A stretch of DNA of 64,000 bases from Rhizobiales bacterium TNE-4. Its GTDB lineage: Bacteria; Pseudomonadota; Alphaproteobacteria; Rhizobiales; Beijerinckiaceae. Position 1 is the first letter of the stretch; each line of letters begins with the position of its first letter. The stretch lies in contig JAHRCV010000004.1 of NCBI GenBank assembly GCA_019083985.1, forward strand, positions 62,001-126,000, given 5' to 3'. A program made the translations under genes and the position numbers. Below are positions 33,329 through 45,688 of the stretch, piece after piece. The notes below the pieces were generated by a model. The model had not been told where the DNA came from and made no database searches. It saw only the letters and a list, made by a program, of their open reading frames with translations.

Positions 33329-36300
33329 GTGATGGGATTTTCGGCGCTGTTCATCAGAAGGCCGATCGGCACGATGCTTCTGGCCCTTGGCCTTTTGCTG
33401 GCTGGCTTCGTAGCCTATCGCGCCCTGCCCGTTGCCAGCCTCCCAAATATCGAATTTCCGACCATCGTCGTCTCAGCCAGTCGGCCCGGTGCCGATCCTA
33501 TCACCATGGCAACCACCATTGCTGCGCCGCTTGAACGGCGCCTTGGTGCCATTGCAGGAGTGACGGAGATATCGTCGACGAGCTCGCTCGGCACCACGCG
33601 CATCATCGTACAATTCGATCTTGCACGTAAAATCGAGAGCGCAGCGCGCGATGTGCAAGCAGCGCTGAACGCAGCGGCAGCAGATCTTCCTGGCGACTTA
33701 CCTGTGCTGCCCTCATTTCGCAAAGCCAATCCGAATGCCCAACCCATCCTCATTCTGGCGTTGACGTCCAATACGATTGCGCCGAGCGCGATGTATGACA
33801 TTGCTGATTCCGTGATCGCGCAGAGAATTTCACAGGTTTCTGGTGTTGGCGAAGTCAGTGTGAGTGGCGCCGAACAACCCGCCATTCGCGTTGCGGCCAA
33901 TCCAGCAGCCTTAGGTGCGATTGGTATAGGGATCGATACGCTGCGCTCCGCCATCAATGGTGCAAATGCTCTGTCCCCGGTCGGCCAGATTGACGGGCCC
34001 GAGCAGGCTGTATCGCTCGCCGTCAATGCGCAATTGCGAACGCCTGAAGATTATGGCGCCCTAATCCTGCGCAGTGCTGACGGCAAGGTCACACGTTTGT
34101 CTTCCGTTGCCGAAGTGACGCAAGGCGTCCGCAACACACGGTCCGCTGCTTGGTATAATGGCAAGCCTGCCGTTCTCATCAATGTGACCAAACAGGCAGA
34201 TGCCAATGTCATTGCGACGGTGGAACATATTCGTGCGCTATTGCCCGAATTGAAGCGCTGGATTCCCACTGGCATCGAAACGCATGTACTGGTCGATAGA
34301 ACGGGCACCATTCGTGCCAGTGTCGATGACATGCAATGGACACTCGCCGGCTCCATTGCACTTGTGATGATGGTGGTGGCGCTCTTTCTGCGCCGCGCTG
34401 TTCCCGTTCTGGCGGCCGGAGTGACAGTGCCTCTGTCGCTTGCCGGCGCTTTTGTCAGCATGTGGGCGATAGGCTATTCGCTCGACAATCTCTCCTTGAT
34501 GGCGCTTGCCATTGCTGTGGGGTTCGTTGTCGACGATGCCATCGTGATGATTGAAAATATTGATCGTAACCGCGCGCAGGGGCTTTCACCGATCGCAGCA
34601 GCCCTTGATGGCGCCAAGCAGATCAGCTTCACGCTCATCGCAATCAGCCTTTCGCTAGTTGCGGCCTTTATACCACTTTTGCTCATGGGCGGCGTGCAGG
34701 GGCGCTTCTTCCGTGAATTCGGCATGGTTCTGACGGCGGCGATTGCTGTCTCTACTCTTGTCTCACTCACCTTGACACCTGCTTTGTGCGCACTTGCGCC
34801 ACGGCAGGAGCGTCAGCCCGGTCGCTTCGGCATTTGGATCGAGACGGGCCTTGCCCGCATCCTCGCGCTTTATGAGACGACATTGCGCTTTGCGCTACGC
34901 GAAAAGCTTGCGACGATGATTGTGTTCATCGCCACGCTCGTGGCCACGGTGCAGCTTTATATTGTGACACCAAAGGGATTTTTTCCGCAGGACGATACGG
35001 GCCTTCTGTTTGCGTTCGTTGAAACCTCAACCGATGTCTCCTTCCCCGTCATGGCCGCGTTGCAGCGCAACGTGGAAGAGGTTGTCGCGGCGGATCCAGC
35101 GGTCTCGGCGGTTGGCTCGACCATTGGTGGCAGCGTGTGGAGTGGCGCCATCAACAATGGTCGCCTCTGGATTGCGCTAAAACCCTTTGCTGAACGGAAG
35201 CTCACCAGCGAGCAAGTGGTCGCCCGCCTACGACAAGCTGTGAAATCTGTTCCCGGCGCGAGCGTGTGGCTATCAGCCGTGCAAGATTTACGCATGGGAG
35301 GTCGCAGTAGCCGCTCGCCCTTACAATTCACCTTGTGGGGCCCTGATAGTGAGGCGCTTGATCGTTATGCGCCGCTTGTCGAAGCGAAGCTCAAAACCAT
35401 TCCCGGTCTGATCGATGTCAATTCCGATAATGAACCAAGTGGATTGCAGGCCAATGTCACGGTCGATCGGGCCGCAGCGGCACGGCTCGGTGTATCGATC
35501 CAAGACGTGAGCGCTGCCCTTAACAACGCGTTTGCGCAGCGGCAGATCTCCACCGTCTATACACAGCGCAATCAATATCGCGTGGTGCTGGAGGTCGGCC
35601 CCAATTTCCGGCGCGATCCATCCGACCTTGGAACGCTGTTCGTCCCGGGCAAGGGTGGAACGCAGATTCCCTTGTCAGCTGTTGCACGTGTCGATCGCGC
35701 GCTTGCGCCTGTCGCTGTGCGGCATCAAGGACAATTTCCGGCCGTCACGATCAGCTATGCGTTACGGCCTGGCACGTCGATGGATCAAGCGTCCGATTCT
35801 GTACGCAAAGCCGTTGAGTCGATGCATCTTCCTGAATCAATCCGTACCGATTTTGCCGGTGATGCGAAGGCATTTCGTCAAAATGCAGGCGGCCAACCGC
35901 TTCTCATCCTCGCCGCCGTCATTGCTGTCTATCTTGTGCTTGGCATTCTCTACGAAAGCCTCATCCATCCACTGACCATCATATCCACCTTGCCAGCAGC
36001 AGGGCTCGGTGCGTTGCTGGCCTTGAAAGCGACAGGATCTGAACTGACAATCATCGCCTTCATCGGCATCATCATGCTGATTGGCATCGTGAAAAAGAAT
36101 GGCATCATTCTGGTCGATTTTGCGCTCGATGCGCAGCGCCACAAAAATCTCGGTGCTGATGAAGCGATCATTACGGCGTGTCTTGAGCGGTTCCGTCCAA
36201 TCCTGATGACCACGCTCGCTGCCATGCTGGGCGCCTTGCCTTTGGTGCTCGCAACCGGTGCAGGATCCGAACTACGCCGACCGCTCGGCATCACGATTGT

Positions 36301-36436
36301 GGGTGGGCTCGCGGTCTCGCAAATCCTAACCCTCTATACGACACCCGTGATTTTCATTCTCTTCGAGCGACTTCAGCAATGGCTTTCGCGGCGTAGAACG
36401 GCCGCGGCGCTTTCAGAGCCCTCCGGCCTCTCCTGA
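33329..36436 (+). CDS. RND efflux permease, second of a pair (MdtC-like)
   Basis: The 1035-residue protein is another complete RND pump, related to but clearly different from the first. The proton-relay pair is kept (VGFVVDDAIVMIENIDRN), as is the GIIMLIGIVKKNGIILVDFAL region. It starts with an ATG one base after the previous stop. Two different permeases encoded head to tail with one adaptor is the MdtABC arrangement, in which the two subunits form a mixed trimer. No two-component or TetR regulator lies next to the operon. Confidence 0.94.
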   Translation: MMGFSALFIRRPIGTMLLALGLLLAGFVAYRALPVASLPNIEFPTIVVSASRPGADPITMATTIAAPLERRLGAIAGVTEISSTSSLGTTRIIVQFDLARKIESAARDVQAALNAAAADLPGDLPVLPSFRKANPNAQPILILALTSNTIAPSAMYDIADSVIAQRISQVSGVGEVSVSGAEQPAIRVAANPAALGAIGIGIDTLRSAINGANALSPVGQIDGPEQAVSLAVNAQLRTPEDYGALILRSADGKVTRLSSVAEVTQGVRNTRSAAWYNGKPAVLINVTKQADANVIATVEHIRALLPELKRWIPTGIETHVLVDRTGTIRASVDDMQWTLAGSIALVMMVVALFLRRAVPVLAAGVTVPLSLAGAFVSMWAIGYSLDNLSLMALAIAVGFVVDDAIVMIENIDRNRAQGLSPIAAALDGAKQISFTLIAISLSLVAAFIPLLLMGGVQGRFFREFGMVLTAAIAVSTLVSLTLTPALCALAPRQERQPGRFGIWIETGLARILALYETTLRFALREKLATMIVFIATLVATVQLYIVTPKGFFPQDDTGLLFAFVETSTDVSFPVMAALQRNVEEVVAADPAVSAVGSTIGGSVWSGAINNGRLWIALKPFAERKLTSEQVVARLRQAVKSVPGASVWLSAVQDLRMGGRSSRSPLQFTLWGPDSEALDRYAPLVEAKLKTIPGLIDVNSDNEPSGLQANVTVDRAAAARLGVSIQDVSAALNNAFAQRQISTVYTQRNQYRVVLEVGPNFRRDPSDLGTLFVPGKGGTQIPLSAVARVDRALAPVAVRHQGQFPAVTISYALRPGTSMDQASDSVRKAVESMHLPESIRTDFAGDAKAFRQNAGGQPLLILAAVIAVYLVLGILYESLIHPLTIISTLPAAGLGALLALKATGSELTIIAFIGIIMLIGIVKKNGIILVDFALDAQRHKNLGADEAIITACLERFRPILMTTLAAMLGALPLVLATGAGSELRRPLGITIVGGLAVSQILTLYTTPVIFILFERLQQWLSRRRTAAALSEPSGLS

Positions 36437-36444
36437 TAGTGGCC

Positions 36445-37665
36445 TCACAAAGGCGGTAAATCGCCCTGACCGCGCAGGCGTAGCGCCTTTTGCCGATCGA
36501 TCATCCCGAAAGCCGCGCGCGCGATGACGATCTCCTCATTCGTTGGAATCATCATGATCGCGACGGGCGATAGCTGTGCTGAGAGAATAGTTTCGTTGGA
36601 CGCATTACGCACCGGATCGATAGCAATGCCAAGCCATTCCATATCACTGCACACACGCGCGCGAATGAGCCTAGAATTTTCGCCGATTCCGCCACAAAAA
36701 ATCAGTGCATCGAGCCCACCAAGGCTTGCCGCAAGGCCCCCAATCTCACGCCGAATGCGGAAGACGAAATAATCAAGGGCAGCTTTGGCCGCGGGATCAT
36801 CTGACGCCTCGAGCACGCGCATGTCGTTTGAGAGACCGGATAGACCAAGAAGCCCTGATTGCTTGTAAAGGAGATCGGCAATGGCGTCGGGCGTCATCTT
36901 TTTCTGTTGCAACAGATAGAGCATTACGCCTGGGTCAAGCTGGCCACAGCGCGTACCCATCGGCAGTCCATCGAGCGCTGAAAAACCCATGGTGGACGCG
37001 ATCGATTGACCATCGTGGATGGCACAGGCGGATGCGCCATTGCCGAGATGGCAGATGATCACGCGACCGGCATGCAATTCAGGCCGGAGAATGGCAAGTT
37101 TCTGCGTGACATATTCATAACTCAAGCCATGAAAGCCATAGCGGCGGACACCTTCGTCATAAAGGGCACGCGGTAACGCAAAGACATCGTTGACGAAGGG
37201 ATGGCTCCGATGAAACGCCGTGTCGAAACAGGCGATCTGCAACGCGTCAGGAAAGGCCCGCTGGGCCGCGCGAATACCCGCCAAATTATGCTGTTGATGC
37301 AACGGCGCGAACGGCTCCAACGCCGCCAGTTGAGACAATACGTCATCGCCAACCAATGTGGGCGTCGTGAAGACGAGCCCGCCATGGACAACGCGATGGC
37401 CGACAGCAGCGATATCTTGTGCGAGCCTAACCTCCGTCAGAATGGTGACCAGCGCTTGCAACACAGCCTCATGCGTTGCGCCTTGTAGAGCAGCACCGCG
37501 GCGCTCTGACAGAATTGTTCCGCTGGCATCTTTGACTGTCAGCACACAATCGCCACCAATGCGATCAGCCATGCCCGTTGCGATGGGCTGTTCGTCGTCC
37601 GGCCTGAAGAGCGCAATCTTGAGGGACGATGAGCCGGCATTCAGCGTGAGGACAGATCCGCTCAC
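36445..37665 (-). CDS. ackA: acetate kinase
   Basis: AckA interconverts acetyl phosphate and acetate with ADP/ATP. The 406-residue protein has the N-terminal signature LTLNAGSSSLKIALF, the second signature GHRVVHGG and HLGNGASACAIHDGQSIASTMGF (pieces: CHLGNGASACA, STMGFSALDGLPMGTR), all hallmarks of the ASKHA-fold kinase. Its start overlaps the end of the upstream phosphotransacetylase fusion by four bases, so the two enzymes are made together and run acetyl-CoA (or another acyl-CoA) to acetate with ATP gain. Confidence 0.95.
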   Translation of the reverse strand: MSGSVLTLNAGSSSLKIALFRPDDEQPIATGMADRIGGDCVLTVKDASGTILSERRGAALQGATHEAVLQALVTILTEVRLAQDIAAVGHRVVHGGLVFTTPTLVGDDVLSQLAALEPFAPLHQQHNLAGIRAAQRAFPDALQIACFDTAFHRSHPFVNDVFALPRALYDEGVRRYGFHGLSYEYVTQKLAILRPELHAGRVIICHLGNGASACAIHDGQSIASTMGFSALDGLPMGTRCGQLDPGVMLYLLQQKKMTPDAIADLLYKQSGLLGLSGLSNDMRVLEASDDPAAKAALDYFVFRIRREIGGLAASLGGLDALIFCGGIGENSRLIRARVCSDMEWLGIAIDPVRNASNETILSAQLSPVAIMMIPTNEEIVIARAAFGMIDRQKALRLRGQGDLPPL

Positions 37666-39047
37666 GCTCCTTGTCCCTTCGTCCGTTCGTGATGGAGAAC
37701 CGCGACCGCACAGGACGCTAAACGCGACATCGCGGAATCAGAACGCGAATTAAGAATAATCGGCACGCGCGCACCCAGCACAAGGCCAGCCCCTTCGGCG
37801 TGGCTAATGAAGGTCAATTGCTTGGCAAGCATGTTGCCCGCATCAATATCGGGTACGACGAGAATTTGTGCATGCCCCGCGACTTCACCGCGCAGCCCTT
37901 TGGTTCGGGCGGCAGCCGGGTCAACAGCATTATCCATGGCGAGAGGCCCTTCGACAAAGCCACCCTTGATCTGGCCGCGCTCTGCCATTTTTGACAGGAG
38001 TGCTGCATCAATAGACGAAGGAATGGCAGGATTAACCGTCTCGACAGCGGAGAGAACACCGACACGCGGCGGCGTGCCATCGCCAATCGACAAGGCGAGA
38101 TCAATCGCGTTCTGCACAATATCCATTTTTGTTTGTAGATCGGGCGTAATATTGATTGCCGCATCGGTGACGAGCAGCGGATAGGACAGGCCCGGTACAT
38201 CCATCACGAAAATATGGGTGAACCGGCGACCCATACGCAGCCCTTCATCCTTATCGAGCATGGGGTGCAAAAGGTCGTCCGTATGTAATTGCCCCTTCAT
38301 CACGGCATCGGCGCGACCCGCGCGTACGAGCTTGCAAGCCGTTCGTGAGGCTTCAAGCGGGCTTGATGCGTCGATGATCTCATAATCAGAAAGCGTCGCG
38401 TCAATCGCTTGGGCTACAGCCTGCATTTTAGCGCGATTGCCAATGAGGAGAGGAACGATCAATCCATCCCGTGCCGCTAGAAGAGCCCCACCAAGCGAGT
38501 TTTCTTCTTCCGGCATCACGACGGCCGTACGCAAAGATTCACAGCTTTGTGCGCGCGCTACGAGCTTTTCGAAATGACGGTGCCGCTGCACGATGAGGCC
38601 GGGCACTTCCTCGACCTCTGCAATCAGTTTCGCTTTGGGCGCTTCGACATCGGCTTCGCCCGACACAATCAATTCGCCATCCGAAGTACGCCGGACTTCG
38701 GTCGCAAGGCGCAAACGGCCATCGGCATGTTTTTCGATCACGCGCACGCGCGTTTCAAGCTCGTCACCCGCATGGGCGCGGGCATGAAATTGCAAAGTCT
38801 GGTGTCGGTAGAGGCAGCCTGCGCCGGGCAATGTGGTGCCTAGAATGGCCGAGATCAGCGAAGCGACAAACATGCCGGGTGCAACCGGATCGGAATGCGC
38901 GACACCCGGCGCCGGCAAATGCATGGGATTGAAATTGCCCGATGAGGCCGCAAAGACATAGAGATCGTCGGTGGTGATCAGCCTTTTGAGCGTCGCCTCG
39001 TCGCCGACCTTGATTTCGGCGAGCGTTCTGTTCTCAAGCTTCATCAT
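37662..39047 (-). CDS. MaoC-like hydratase / phosphate acetyltransferase fusion
   Basis: The 461-residue protein joins two domains. Residues about 10-135 are a MaoC/hot-dog hydratase domain (VFAASSGNFNPMHLPAPGV, then SDPVAPGMFVASLISAILGT, the substrate-loop pattern with D and H). Residues about 150-460 form a phosphotransacetylase/phosphotransbutyrylase domain (GGALLAARDGLIVPLLIGNR, GLRMGRRFTHIFVMDVPG, GPLAMDNAVDP). The fusion is known as a bifunctional enoyl-CoA hydratase/phosphate acetyltransferase and is common in alphaproteobacteria beside ackA. Which acyl-CoA it prefers cannot be read from sequence. Confidence 0.92.
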   Translation of the reverse strand: MMKLENRTLAEIKVGDEATLKRLITTDDLYVFAASSGNFNPMHLPAPGVAHSDPVAPGMFVASLISAILGTTLPGAGCLYRHQTLQFHARAHAGDELETRVRVIEKHADGRLRLATEVRRTSDGELIVSGEADVEAPKAKLIAEVEEVPGLIVQRHRHFEKLVARAQSCESLRTAVVMPEEENSLGGALLAARDGLIVPLLIGNRAKMQAVAQAIDATLSDYEIIDASSPLEASRTACKLVRAGRADAVMKGQLHTDDLLHPMLDKDEGLRMGRRFTHIFVMDVPGLSYPLLVTDAAINITPDLQTKMDIVQNAIDLALSIGDGTPPRVGVLSAVETVNPAIPSSIDAALLSKMAERGQIKGGFVEGPLAMDNAVDPAAARTKGLRGEVAGHAQILVVPDIDAGNMLAKQLTFISHAEGAGLVLGARVPIILNSRSDSAMSRLASCAVAVLHHERTKGQGA

Positions 39048-39132
39048 CCCGCATCCTCACCAAAGACCCAGCGCCAGACATGCCAGTCCGTAACGGCTCT
39101 GGCGAGAGGGTAGCATTCCGGACCTTAGCCTT

Positions 39133-40746
39133 TTAGGCAGCGGCCCGTGCATCCCGTAAAATGAGATCGGAGCCCTTTTCGGCAATCATCAGGACGGCGG
39201 CTTCGGTATTGGCGGAGACCATCAGCGGCATGATGGACGCATCGGCGATCCGTAGCCCTTCCAACCCATGGACCCGCAAATCTGGATCGACAACGGCGCG
39301 AGGCCCCACGCCCATGGCGCACGTCCCGACCGGATGATAGATCGTCTGGCCATTACGGCGGGCAAATTCCAGCCATTGCGCGTCCGTTACAACGGTATCG
39401 CCCGGGTTCATCTCATAAGCGCGATAGGGATCCATCGCCGGCTGTGCGATGACGCGACGCGCGATTTTCATCCCTTCAATCAAAGTTGCGGCATCGCTTG
39501 GTACCGATAAAAAATTCGGCTTGATCGCGGGCGGCGCAAACGGATCAGGTGATTGAACATGAATCGTACCCGTCGAATCAGGCCGTAATTGGGTGACACC
39601 AATCGTCATGCCGGGCTCAGTATCAAGCTTGCGGTCAGCCGCATTGGCATAGCTTGCATGCATGAAAAAGAACTGAACGTCAGGCGTTGCCAAATCCGGA
39701 CGCGTTTTGACAAAGGCATGCGCCAGCCCCGTGCCCAATGCAAGAATACCAGAACGGGTAAGCGCATATTGGGCAACCGCCCCCATCAAGCGAAGGCCAC
39801 GCGCCTGTTCGTTCAGCGTGACGGGCTTTGTCACGCGCCAATTCATGCGGGTGCAATAATGGTCGCGATAATTGCTGCCGACACCGATTAGACCATGGTG
39901 TATTTCGATGCCAACGCCAGTCAGATGTGCAGGGTCGCCAATACCTGACAATTCCAAAATCTGCGGCGATTGGACCGCACCCGCGGCCAGGATCACTTCC
40001 CGGCGTGCCTGCACGCGGCAGGTCTTGCCGTCTTGCGTGAAAGTGACACCACTGACCTTGCGCCCCTCCAGTTCAAGGCACGTGACATGGGCCCCAGTGC
40101 GAACCGCAAGATTGGGGCGCTTCTCCGCGCGACGCAGATAGGCATCTGCGGCACTCCAGCGGCGTCCTTTCTTTTGTGTCACCTGATAATAGCCAAACCC
40201 TTCTTGTGACGCGCCATTGTAATCAGGGTTGTGCGGATAGCCTGCCTCCACGCCCGCTTTGATGAAGGCATCCGCCAGTTCCGGACGTAGCTTGATATGC
40301 TCTACATGCATCGGCCCGTCGCTGCCGCGCATGTCGCTTGCCCCGCCTTCAAAATTTTCGAGCTTTTTGAAGTAAGGAAGAACTTCGTCAAAACTCCAGC
40401 CGCGTGCACCAGATTGCGCCCATTGATCATAATCTTCCTTCTGGCCACGAACGAAGATCATGCCATTGATCAGGCTTGAACCGCCAAGCCCCTTGCCGCG
40501 CGGCACAACGATGCGGCGTTGATAAGTCGCCTCCTCCGGTTCGGTTTGGAAACGCCAATTGAAGGCACTGCCTGTCAATAATTTGCTGAAACCGGCCGGG
40601 ATCGATATCCAAAATCCATCATCACGTCCGCCCGCTTCAAGCATCAGCACGCTATAGCGACCATTTTCGGTCAAACGATCCGCAAGCACACACCCGGCTG
40701 TTCCGCCACCGACAATCACAAAATCAAATTGCTCCGGCATATTCAT
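39133..40746 (-). CDS. GMC family FAD-dependent oxidoreductase
   Basis: The 537-residue protein is a glucose-methanol-choline oxidoreductase. It has the FAD loop DFVIVGGGTAGCVLADRL at the N-terminus, the GMC signature GKGLGGSSLINGMIFVRG, and the C-terminal catalytic His in YHPVGTCAMG. Relatives include choline, alcohol and polyethylene-glycol dehydrogenases; the substrate is not clear. No signal peptide. It lies 13 bases after the end of the GlcD-like gene on the same strand, so the two flavin enzymes are probably one transcript. Confidence 0.9.
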   Translation of the reverse strand: MNMPEQFDFVIVGGGTAGCVLADRLTENGRYSVLMLEAGGRDDGFWISIPAGFSKLLTGSAFNWRFQTEPEEATYQRRIVVPRGKGLGGSSLINGMIFVRGQKEDYDQWAQSGARGWSFDEVLPYFKKLENFEGGASDMRGSDGPMHVEHIKLRPELADAFIKAGVEAGYPHNPDYNGASQEGFGYYQVTQKKGRRWSAADAYLRRAEKRPNLAVRTGAHVTCLELEGRKVSGVTFTQDGKTCRVQARREVILAAGAVQSPQILELSGIGDPAHLTGVGIEIHHGLIGVGSNYRDHYCTRMNWRVTKPVTLNEQARGLRLMGAVAQYALTRSGILALGTGLAHAFVKTRPDLATPDVQFFFMHASYANAADRKLDTEPGMTIGVTQLRPDSTGTIHVQSPDPFAPPAIKPNFLSVPSDAATLIEGMKIARRVIAQPAMDPYRAYEMNPGDTVVTDAQWLEFARRNGQTIYHPVGTCAMGVGPRAVVDPDLRVHGLEGLRIADASIMPLMVSANTEAAVLMIAEKGSDLILRDARAAA

Positions 40747-40759
40747 CAGACGCCGCCTC

Positions 40760-42160
40760 TCACGACACGTCTTGGAGATGGCGCGGCAATACTTTGCCGG
40801 GGTTCATCAGATCATCAGGATCAAGTGCCATTTTGATCCGGCGCGCCAATGCCTGCTCTTCTGGCGCGCGGCGGCGTGCCAATTCTGCGACGCGGTACTG
40901 GCCGATGCCATGTTCAGCTGAAATACTGCCACCGAAACGCTGCACCACATCATGCACGACGGCGTTGACAGCGTCGGGATGGTGATCGGTAATGAGAACA
41001 TTGTAATGCAAATTACCGTCGCCAAGATGGCCGAAACAATTCACGCGCGTCCCTGGTTGCAAACGGGCCAAGGCCTCATCGGCCGCAACTAAAAATGCAG
41101 GAATCTGTGGAATGGGAACAGAGACGTCATGCTTAACGCTTTTTCCCTCCTTCGCCTCCGACTCAGTGATCCGTTCGCGCCATTGCCAGAGCTCTGTGGC
41201 TTGACGCCCCGACTCGGCGACGGTGCCATCCAGAGCAAACCCCTGTTCAAGGGCGTCGCCAAGCGCTGTTTCGGCCGCTTCGCGCAACCCTGAAAGAGTC
41301 GACGCCGCCTCGATCAGCACAAACCATTCGCCGTCGGCAATCGGCCGACTAAAGCTGAAATGCTTTTCGACGAGGTCGAGCGAAAATCCGGCCATCAATT
41401 CACACGCCGTAATGCTATCGCCTAATGTGTTTTGCAGACAGGCCAGCAAATCAAGCGCCGCTTGCGGATTGGGAACCGACAAGAGCGCCGTGACGCTGTC
41501 TTTAGGTTGCGGCAGGAGGCGCAGTACCGCTGCCGTAGTGATGCCCAGCGTGCCTTCGCTACCAATGAATAATTGCTTCCAATCATAACCAGCATTGTCT
41601 TTACGGAGATGGCGTAAACCATTGACGACCGTGCCGTCGGCTAAAACAACTTCGAGGCCGAGCACCAGCGCACGCGTCATGCCATAACGCAGTACATTTA
41701 GGCCGCCTGCATTGGTGGAAACGATGCCACCAATCATTGCCGACCCTTCAGCCGCGAGACTGATCGGCAAGAGACGACCAACATGCGCCGCCGCGTCCTG
41801 TGCCGTCTTGAGAATAACGCCTGCTTCTGCTTCGAGCGTCATGCCGACAGGATCAATGCTGCGGATCGTGTTCATGCGCGAAAGCGAAAGAACCAATTCA
41901 CCACCGCTTGCATCGGGAACAGCGCCGCCGGCCATGCCCGTGTTCCCGCCTTGCGGGACGATGGCCACGCCATGGGCGTGGCACAATTTCACAATCGCAG
42001 ACACTTCGCCTGTATTGGCGGGGCGCGCGACAGCAAGGGGCTTGCCGGGAAACAGACGACGCCAATCGATCGCGTAGGGTTCGACATTGGCGGGGTTTGT
42101 CAGCAGACCTGCGGGTCCGAGTTGATTGTGCAGGGAGGCCAGCCAATCTGGCATTGTCAT
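40760..42160 (-). CDS. GlcD-like FAD-binding 2-hydroxyacid oxidase/dehydrogenase
   Basis: The 466-residue protein has the PCMH/FAD_binding_4 domain (VAIVPQGGNTGMAGGAVPD at about residues 70-88, AEGSAMIGGIVSTNAGGLNVLRYGM in pieces) and the FAD-linked oxidase C domain ending in FGGSISAEHGIGQYR. This family includes glycolate oxidase GlcD, D-lactate and D-2-hydroxyglutarate dehydrogenases. No GlcE/GlcF subunits are nearby, which favours a single-subunit dehydrogenase. It is upstream of the GMC gene and could oxidise the acid made by it, but this is inference. Confidence 0.9.
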   Translation of the reverse strand: MTMPDWLASLHNQLGPAGLLTNPANVEPYAIDWRRLFPGKPLAVARPANTGEVSAIVKLCHAHGVAIVPQGGNTGMAGGAVPDASGGELVLSLSRMNTIRSIDPVGMTLEAEAGVILKTAQDAAAHVGRLLPISLAAEGSAMIGGIVSTNAGGLNVLRYGMTRALVLGLEVVLADGTVVNGLRHLRKDNAGYDWKQLFIGSEGTLGITTAAVLRLLPQPKDSVTALLSVPNPQAALDLLACLQNTLGDSITACELMAGFSLDLVEKHFSFSRPIADGEWFVLIEAASTLSGLREAAETALGDALEQGFALDGTVAESGRQATELWQWRERITESEAKEGKSVKHDVSVPIPQIPAFLVAADEALARLQPGTRVNCFGHLGDGNLHYNVLITDHHPDAVNAVVHDVVQRFGGSISAEHGIGQYRVAELARRRAPEEQALARRIKMALDPDDLMNPGKVLPRHLQDVS

Positions 42161-42272
42161 CTGGTGTCTCTTACGGGCGGCGGCCAGCGCGATTGCATGG
42201 CAGAGTATGGGTTGCTACTTGTCCCGCCCTGCGCGCTAAGCGTCAAGAACCGGACCCATCAGGAGTATCCGT

Positions 42273-43271
42273 ATGTCTCTCCCGGCCACCATGCGTCAGA
42301 TCCGGTTCACCGCGGCGGGCGGGCCCGATGTCATTCAGGTTGAAACCAGTCCCGTGCCAATGCCGGCTGCCGGGCAAGTGCTGATCAAGGTTGCGGCAGC
42401 GGGCGTCAACCGACCCGATTGCCTCCAGCGTGCGGGTGGCTATCCGCCACCGCCCGGCGCTACCGACATTCCGGGGCTCGAGATCGCCGGCCATATCGTG
42501 GCACTGGGAGAGAATGTCACCGGATTGGCGATGGGCGAAGCCGTCTGCGCACTCGTGATTTCCGGCGGCTATGCGGAGTATTGCGTGGCAGAAGCGCCGC
42601 TTTGCCTGCCGGTGCCGCAGGGTTTGAACTTGATTGAAGCCGCCAGCCTGCCAGAAAACGTCTTCACCGTTTACGATAATGTGTTCACACGTGGCCGCTT
42701 GCAGGCCGGTGAAACTTTTCTTGTCCATGGCGGCTCAGGTGGCATTGGTTATACGGCCATTCAATTGGCCAAGCAGGCTGGCGCGCGCGTCTTCGCGACG
42801 GCAGGTTCGGATGACAAATGTGCATTCTGTATCGCAATGGGCGCAGACGTCGCCATTAATTATCGGACTGAGGATTGGTTGACCCGCGTGAAAGAATTGA
42901 CGGCGCGCAAGGGCGTTGACGTCATTCTCGATATGGTCGGCGGGGATTATATGCAGCAGAATGTGCTTGCGCTCGGGCTTGAAGGCCGCCTGGTTCAAAT
43001 TGCGTTTCTAAAGACGAGCCGGGTCGAATTCGATTTCATGCCGATGATGCTGCGCCGCCTGACGCTGACCGGTTCAACCTTACGGCCGCGCATGGTGGAA
43101 CAGAAAAAGGCAATCGCCGACAAAGTCCGCAGCGCTATCTGGCCGCTTTATGCGAATGGTAAGGCGAAGCCGATCATTCATAAAATTTTCCCATTGAGCG
43201 AAACGCGCGCTGCGCATGCATTGATGGAATCAAGCGCTCATATCGGAAAAATCATGCTGACGATGGAGTGA
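42273..43271 (+). CDS. NAD(P)H-quinone oxidoreductase (PIG3/QOR type)
   Basis: The 332-residue protein is a Zn-free medium-chain dehydrogenase. It shows AGVNRPDCLQRAGGYPPPPGATDIPGLEIAG near the N-terminus (pieces: GVNRPDCLQR, DIPGLEIAGHIV) and the nucleotide loop HGGSGGIGYTAIQLAK at about residues 152-167, with no Cys/His Zn ligands. The PPPPGA pattern is typical of TP53I3/PIG3-type quinone reductases. It diverges from the GlcD-like gene over a 112-base spacer and ends at a strong terminator shared with katG. Confidence 0.9.
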   Translation: MSLPATMRQIRFTAAGGPDVIQVETSPVPMPAAGQVLIKVAAAGVNRPDCLQRAGGYPPPPGATDIPGLEIAGHIVALGENVTGLAMGEAVCALVISGGYAEYCVAEAPLCLPVPQGLNLIEAASLPENVFTVYDNVFTRGRLQAGETFLVHGGSGGIGYTAIQLAKQAGARVFATAGSDDKCAFCIAMGADVAINYRTEDWLTRVKELTARKGVDVILDMVGGDYMQQNVLALGLEGRLVQIAFLKTSRVEFDFMPMMLRRLTLTGSTLRPRMVEQKKAIADKVRSAIWPLYANGKAKPIIHKIFPLSETRAAHALMESSAHIGKIMLTME

Positions 43272-43301
43272 TACACTCGTTAACGCCACTGCATCCCTCA
43301 T

Positions 43302-43340
43302 AAAAAAAGGCGCGGATCCTGCGATCCGCGCCTTTCTTGT
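43302..43340. terminator. bidirectional intrinsic terminator between quinone reductase and katG
   Basis: AAAGGCGCGGATC (43306-43318) pairs perfectly with GATCCGCGCCTTT (43323-43335) around a CTGC loop, flanked by an A run before and TTTCTTGTTT after. It serves two convergent genes. Confidence 0.95.
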
Positions 43341-43355
43341 TTCATTCGATCGCGT

Positions 43356-45659
<2,304 letters not shown>

Positions 45660-45688
45660 TCATCAGACAAAGTTGTATTTTCTGATGG

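Noticed and set aside
42161-42272. Operator between the GlcD-like and quinone reductase genes
   Set aside because: The 112-base divergent spacer shows no inverted repeat or recognisable box that stands out.
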